Shown here one piece after another: positions 23,845 through 28,118 of a DNA stretch of 28,118 nt (its first letter is position 1; each line of letters begins with the position of its first letter). Source of the DNA: an uncultured Muribaculaceae bacterium (lineage in GTDB: Bacteria > Bacteroidota > Bacteroidia > Bacteroidales > Muribaculaceae); contig CAJUBM010000023.1 of NCBI GenBank assembly GCA_910584735.1, positions 1-28,118 on the forward strand. Direction: 5' to 3'. The position numbers were made by a program, and so were the translations under genes. The notes below the pieces were generated by a model. The model had not been told where the DNA came from. It saw only the letters and a program-made list of their open reading frames with translations, and searched no databases.

Positions 23845-26034
23845 ATGTCGTTATTACGATTCGATGTGGTCAAGGAAGCATCCGACCGCAAGGCTGTGCC
23901 GGTAGAGATTCCGGCAGACCGTCCCGAGAAATACTATGGCGAAGCGGTATTCAACCGTCAGAAGATGTTTGAATACCTCCCTTGCGACACCTTCCAAAAA
24001 CTCGTGGACGCCATAGACAACAAGCGTCCCATCTCGCTTGAACTTGCCGACAGTGTTGCTTCAGGCATGAAGAAGTGGGCCATTGACAACGGCGCGCGCC
24101 ATTATACCCACTGGTTCCAGCCACTGACGGGAGGAACCGCCGAAAAGCACGATGCGTTCATCGAACATGACGGCAAAGGCGGAGTTATAGAGAAATTTAC
24201 AGGCAAACTGCTGATACAGCAGGAACCCGATGCCTCCAGCTTCCCTAACGGCGGAATACGCAACACTTTCGAAGCCCGTGGTTATTCCGCATGGGATATC
24301 TCCTCACCCGTATTCATAGTAAACAACACCCTGTGCATCCCAACCATCTTCATCTCCTACACCGGCGAGTCGCTTGATTTCAAGACACCGCTGCTGCGCG
24401 CATTGAACGCCGTAGACAAAGCCGCAACCGCCGTAGCCCGCTATTTCGACAAGGAGGTGAAGCATGTGGTATCATACCTTGGGTGGGAACAGGAATATTT
24501 CCTTGTCGATGAGGCCCTCTATGCCGCGCGTCCCGACCTGGTACTTACCGGCCGCACCCTCATGGGGCACGAATCGGCAAAGAACCAGCAGATGGAGGAC
24601 CACTACTTCGGTGCTATCCCCTCGCGTGTAAAAGCGTTCATGCTCGATTTGGAGATAGCCTGCCACCGCCTGGGAATCCCGGCCCGTACACGCCATAACG
24701 AAGTCGCTCCAAACCAGTTCGAACTCGCCCCTATCTTTGAGGAAACCAATATCGCAAACGACCATAACCTGCTGCTGATGGATGTTATCTCGGAGGTGGC
24801 CCGGCGTCATAACTTCCGGGTGCTTCTCCATGAGAAACCTTTCGCCGGCATTAACGGCTCCGGCAAGCACAACAACTGGAGCCTCGGCACCGATACAGGT
24901 ACACTTCTCTTCGCCCCGGGCAAGAATCCCCGCCAGAACCTGCGCTTCATCACCTTCGTTGCCAACGTAATGGCGGCGGTACACCGTCATAATGCCCTCC
25001 TTAAGGCATCAATCTCCTCGGCTACGAACGCCCACCGCCTCGGCGCCAACGAAGCTCCCCCCGCCATAATCTCTATCTTCACCGGCAAACAGATAGCAGA
25101 CATCTTTGAGAAACTTGAAAAGTCGACCGAGGACGACCTCATAGAATTCGCGGGCAAGGAAGGTATAACCGTAGGAGTGAGTCAGATTCCTGAAATCATG
25201 CTCGACAACACCGACCGCAACCGCACCTCTCCTTTTGCCTTTACCGGCAACCGCTTCGAGTTCCGCGCCGTAGGTTCGTCAGCCAACTGCGCATCAGCTA
25301 TGATAGCGCTCAATGCCGCCGTGGCCGAGCAGCTTGCCGAGTTCAAAGCCCGTGTGGATGCCCGCGTAGAACGTGAGGAATCGCTCTACCATGCCATCCT
25401 TGAAGAGGTGAAGGCCCTGATTATAAAATCAAAGCCCATACACTTCGATGGTAACGGCTATTCCGAGGAGTGGAAAGCCGAGGCTGCTCGTCGCGGCCTT
25501 GACTGCGAGACATCCGTGCCCCGAATAATCGATGCCTACCTGCTACCCCAGTCGGTTGAGATGTTCAAAAACACAGGCGTGTTCAACGACCTCGAACTCC
25601 GCGCCCGTAACGAGGTGAAGTGGGAGACCTACACCAAAAAAATTCAGATTGAAGCCCGCGTTCTCGGCGACCTGGCTCTGAACCATATCATCCCAGTGGC
25701 AACACGTTACCAGTCGGTGTTGGTAGACAATCTGGTGAAGATAAAGTCACTCTTCCCCGAGGCCAAGGCAAACGAGCTTACCGCCAGCGACCTCTCCACC
25801 ATTGAGAAGATGTCGATGCACATGGCCGTAATCAAAGAGGAGGTTGACCGCATGGTGAACGCACGCAAGGAAGCCAACCGAATCACCAGCGAACGCGAAA
25901 AAGCCATCGCCTACCATGACAACGTGCTGCCATGCATGGAAAAGATACGCTACCATATAGACAAGCTCGAACTAATGGTCGACAACGAAATGTGGCCTCT
26001 CCCGAAATACCGCGAGATGCTCTTCATACGATAA
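23845..26034 (+). CDS. glnN: Type III glutamine synthetase
   Basis: 729 residues, the length of GSIII (larger than GSI at about 450). Makes glutamine from glutamate, ammonia and ATP. Recognisable elements: the N-terminal GSIII-specific region (YGEAVFNRQKMFEYLP), THWFQPLTGGTAEKHDAF, GGIRNTFEARGYSAWD, LGWEQEYFLVD, RHNEVAPNQFELAPIFEE, HEKPFAGINGSGKHNNWS (the nucleotide/metal loop) and NRTSPFAFTGNRFEFRAVG. GSIII is typical of Bacteroidetes and cyanobacteria. It lies alone between dapL and a strong terminator, upstream of a purF-like gene that consumes glutamine. Start at ATG 23845 gives MSLLRFDVV, as expected for the family. Confidence 0.96.
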   Translation: MSLLRFDVVKEASDRKAVPVEIPADRPEKYYGEAVFNRQKMFEYLPCDTFQKLVDAIDNKRPISLELADSVASGMKKWAIDNGARHYTHWFQPLTGGTAEKHDAFIEHDGKGGVIEKFTGKLLIQQEPDASSFPNGGIRNTFEARGYSAWDISSPVFIVNNTLCIPTIFISYTGESLDFKTPLLRALNAVDKAATAVARYFDKEVKHVVSYLGWEQEYFLVDEALYAARPDLVLTGRTLMGHESAKNQQMEDHYFGAIPSRVKAFMLDLEIACHRLGIPARTRHNEVAPNQFELAPIFEETNIANDHNLLLMDVISEVARRHNFRVLLHEKPFAGINGSGKHNNWSLGTDTGTLLFAPGKNPRQNLRFITFVANVMAAVHRHNALLKASISSATNAHRLGANEAPPAIISIFTGKQIADIFEKLEKSTEDDLIEFAGKEGITVGVSQIPEIMLDNTDRNRTSPFAFTGNRFEFRAVGSSANCASAMIALNAAVAEQLAEFKARVDARVEREESLYHAILEEVKALIIKSKPIHFDGNGYSEEWKAEAARRGLDCETSVPRIIDAYLLPQSVEMFKNTGVFNDLELRARNEVKWETYTKKIQIEARVLGDLALNHIIPVATRYQSVLVDNLVKIKSLFPEAKANELTASDLSTIEKMSMHMAVIKEEVDRMVNARKEANRITSEREKAIAYHDNVLPCMEKIRYHIDKLELMVDNEMWPLPKYREMLFIR

Positions 26035-26045
26035 ACCACGAAACA

Positions 26046-26092
26046 AATCCGGCAATGCGCACCAAATCTCGGCGCATTGCCGGATTTTATTT
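26046..26092 (+). terminator. Strong intrinsic terminator after glnN
   Basis: A perfect 15-bp stem, aatccggcaatgcgc (26046-26060) with gcgcattgccggatt (26072-26086), an 11-nt loop and a T-rich tail (ttttattt) begin 12 nt after the stop. It separates glnN from the following gene, whose GTG lies only 27 nt further, so that gene's promoter must overlap this element or read-through must occur. Confidence 0.9.
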
Positions 26093-26118
26093 CAAACCAT
26101 AATATACCGTTATTAACC

Positions 26119-28011
26119 GTGGAACCCCTCAAACATGAATGTGGCGTGGCAATGATCCGCCTGCGCAAGCCATTGGAATACTATCGCCGGAAATATGGCA
26201 CCTATGCCTGGGCGCTGAACAAACTCTACCTGCTGATGGAGAAACAACACAACCGTGGGCAGGAGGGTGCCGGCATCGGTGTGGTGAAGATGCACTCCGA
26301 ACCGGGTCATGAATATATATTCCGCGAGCGAGCCCTGGGTGCAAACGCCATATCCGAGATATTCTCACAAGTGATGCCCCGTTTCGACAAGGACCATATA
26401 GACTTGATGGATGCCGCCGATGTTGAAAAGCTGGAGCCGTTCGTTGGAGAGATATACATGGGGCACCTGCGGTATTCCACCACGGGGAAAAGCGGCATAT
26501 CATACGTCCACCCGTTTCTGCGGCGTAACAACTGGCGCTCGCGCAATCTGCTTATGTGCGGTAATTTCAATATGACCAACGTTGACCGTATATTTCAGTC
26601 AATTGTAGCCAAAGGGCAACATCCGCGCATCTATTCCGACACCATAGTGTTGCTCGAACAACTCGGATATGCCCTTGACAAGGAGAACCACCGCATCTAC
26701 CGCGAACTGCGTGACACCCTCTCCGAACAGCAACTCGGCATCGCTATAGAGGACCGCATAGACCTCTCATCCGTCCTTCGCAATGCCTCGCCGGAATGGG
26801 ACGGCGGCTTCGTGATATGCGGAGCCACCGGCTCGGGCGACATGTTCGCCCTCCGCGACAGCCACGGCATACGCCCGGCGTTCTACTACATAGATGACGA
26901 GATTGTGGTACTGGCATCAGAGCGCCCGGTAATACAGACCGTGTTCAACGTGCGGCGTCAGGATGTGAGGGAACTCACCCCGGGGTCTGCCCTGATAGTA
27001 TCTAAAAACGGTGATATAGAGATTTCCGACATACTCGGACAAGGAGAGAACGCACGTTGCTCGTTCGAACGCATATATTTCTCTCGCGGCAGCGATGCCG
27101 ACATCTACCGTGAGCGTAAGGAACTTGGACGGAGGCTTGCCCCTGATGTACTGCGTGCCGTGGGAAACGACCTGCAACACACCGTGCTATCCTTCATCCC
27201 GAATACGGCTGAAGTTGCCTTCATCGGACTTGTGGAAGGATTCGAGGACTACCTCAACGTGATAAAATGCCGCCAGATTATGGAACTCCAGGCCAACGGC
27301 ACAATGTCGCCCGACACACTTAAGGAGATTATGGATAAGAGGCTGCGCGTGGAGAAGGTGGCGATAAAAGATATAAAGCTACGCACCTTCATCGCCGAAG
27401 GAGAGTCGCGCAACGACCTTGCCGCCCATGTCTACGATGTGACCTACGGATGTGTGTCAAACGACATAGACAATCTCGTGGTTATAGACGATTCGATTGT
27501 GCGCGGCACAACGCTTCGCCAGTCAATCATATCGATGCTTGACCGCCTGCATCCGCGAAAAATTGTCATAGTATCCTCCTCACCGCAGGTGCGTTATCCC
27601 GACTATTACGGTATAGACATGTCGCGCATGAGCGAGTTTGCCGCTTTCCGTGCAGCCGTGGCCCTTATCCGCGAACGTGGTATGGAAGACCTGCTTGAGA
27701 AAATCTACAACAAGGCAAAACAGCAGATCACCCTCCCCCCGGAGCAACAGGAGAACTGCGTAAAAGCTATATACGCACCATTCACCGATACCGAAATCTC
27801 GGCAAAAATGGCCGAGATGCTTACTCCAAAGGGGACCAAAGCCAAGGTAGAAATCGTATATCAGACCCTGGAAGGCCTGCATGCCGCCGTACGTTCCTCA
27901 CCCGGTGACTGGTATTTCTCCGGGAACTACCCCACACCGGGAGGCACCCGCCTGGTGAACCTCGCCTACATTGACTGGTTCGAAGGCAACACCGACAAAC
28001 GTGCCATGTAG
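26119..28011 (+). CDS. purF: Amidophosphoribosyltransferase (long Bacteroidetes form)
   Basis: 630 residues from GTG 26119. Transfers the amide nitrogen of glutamine to PRPP, the first step of purine synthesis. N-terminal class II glutaminase: MEPLKHECGVAMIRL, in which Cys8 becomes the N-terminal nucleophile after removal of a short propeptide; HNRGQEGAG, RYSTTGKSG, CGNFNMTN and DSHGIRPAFYY follow. C-terminal phosphoribosyltransferase domain with the PRPP motif VVIDDSIVRGTTLRQS (about 454-469) and SSPQVRYPDYYGIDM. It is longer than classical PurF (about 470-500) with an internal insertion (about 330-420); Bacteroidales have such a long paralog. The frame is open from a TTG at 26077, but that codon lies inside the upstream terminator stem, so GTG is preferred. 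Confidence 0.9.
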   Translation: MEPLKHECGVAMIRLRKPLEYYRRKYGTYAWALNKLYLLMEKQHNRGQEGAGIGVVKMHSEPGHEYIFRERALGANAISEIFSQVMPRFDKDHIDLMDAADVEKLEPFVGEIYMGHLRYSTTGKSGISYVHPFLRRNNWRSRNLLMCGNFNMTNVDRIFQSIVAKGQHPRIYSDTIVLLEQLGYALDKENHRIYRELRDTLSEQQLGIAIEDRIDLSSVLRNASPEWDGGFVICGATGSGDMFALRDSHGIRPAFYYIDDEIVVLASERPVIQTVFNVRRQDVRELTPGSALIVSKNGDIEISDILGQGENARCSFERIYFSRGSDADIYRERKELGRRLAPDVLRAVGNDLQHTVLSFIPNTAEVAFIGLVEGFEDYLNVIKCRQIMELQANGTMSPDTLKEIMDKRLRVEKVAIKDIKLRTFIAEGESRNDLAAHVYDVTYGCVSNDIDNLVVIDDSIVRGTTLRQSIISMLDRLHPRKIVIVSSSPQVRYPDYYGIDMSRMSEFAAFRAAVALIRERGMEDLLEKIYNKAKQQITLPPEQQENCVKAIYAPFTDTEISAKMAEMLTPKGTKAKVEIVYQTLEGLHAAVRSSPGDWYFSGNYPTPGGTRLVNLAYIDWFEGNTDKRAM

Positions 28012-28065
28012 CCTGTGCCGCGCTGTGCGTATCTCCCTCATCTATCAAGGTAACTTTTAAAGCAG

Positions 28066-28111
28066 CCGGATGGTAGTGGCGCCGGACCTCCGGGACGGCA
28101 GGCCACCCGAA
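28066..28111 (+). repeat. 46-bp repeat, right copy
   Basis: Exact reverse complement of 2-47, beginning 54 bases after the stop of the purF-like gene and oriented the same way relative to it as the left copy is to its upstream gene. The seven bases after it reach the window end. The 54 bases between the purF stop and the repeat hold no recognisable gene. Confidence 0.85.
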
Positions 28112-28118
28112 GAACAAT

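Noticed and set aside
26077..26118. TTG start extending the purF-like protein by 14 residues
   Set aside because: The codon lies inside the terminator stem, and family members begin near MEPLKHEC; GTG at 26119 fits.
2..28111. The 46-bp inverted ends as transposon termini
   Set aside because: No transposase, integrase or recombinase lies in between, and half the segment is core metabolism; a mobile element is unlikely.
1..28118. CRISPR array, tRNA or rRNA genes
   Set aside because: Scanning the gaps between genes (all under about 175 bp) showed no regular repeats or recognisable RNA gene.

Overview
The window is 28.1 kb of chromosomal DNA from a Bacteroidales bacterium, probably of the Muribaculaceae (inference). 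Several signs support this: promoters of the Bacteroidetes type (TTTG, about 20 nt, TAnnTTTG), weak or absent Shine-Dalgarno sites, a type III glutamine synthetase, an LL-diaminopimelate aminotransferase, the long Bacteroidetes form of amidophosphoribosyltransferase, and many Sec/lipoprotein signal peptides. There are no RNA genes, transposases or CRISPR arrays. No gap between genes exceeds about 175 bases.

Left half (58-14291, all minus strand, transcribed right to left): a ten-gene, tightly packed operon behind one clear promoter. In transcription order it encodes an exported lipoprotein-like protein; a full-length secreted RHS/YD-repeat protein ending in a zinc-metalloprotease (metzincin) domain; lipoprotein A; an orphan RHS core plus metzincin cassette; lipoprotein B; a second orphan cassette; lipoproteins C, E and D; a second long YD-repeat protein without the RHS core or a toxin tip; and lipoprotein F. 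All six lipoproteins belong to one family. I read this as a polymorphic toxin-immunity array: a secreted RHS protein with a protease tip, lipoproteins as likely periplasmic or surface immunity factors, and downstream spare tip/immunity modules. The modules are bracketed by repeated DNA (a GC-rich core of about 530 bp in three copies, and a conserved 3' tail of the lipoprotein genes) that would let tips be exchanged. A 366-bp tract is identical between the full-length gene and the second orphan, while the toxin tip of the full-length gene is closer to the first orphan. That mosaic points to recombination.

Right half (14422-28011): ordinary chromosomal genes. These are a UshA-type 5'-nucleotidase (+), an uncharacterised ATP-grasp protein (-), mutL (+), a porin-like barrel followed by a nucleoside-recognition (Gate) membrane protein (+), dapF-dapL for the diaminopimelate branch of lysine/peptidoglycan synthesis (+), type III glutamine synthetase (+) with a strong terminator, and a purF-like amidophosphoribosyltransferase (+). 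Nitrogen assimilation (glnN), glutamine use (purF) and meso-DAP supply sit side by side.

The two ends of the window carry a perfect 46-bp inverted repeat (2-47 and 28066-28111). Each copy lies just beyond the 3' end of the last gene on its side and in the same orientation relative to that gene. It is probably a dispersed intergenic repeat at which the assembly broke, though an invertible segment is not excluded.
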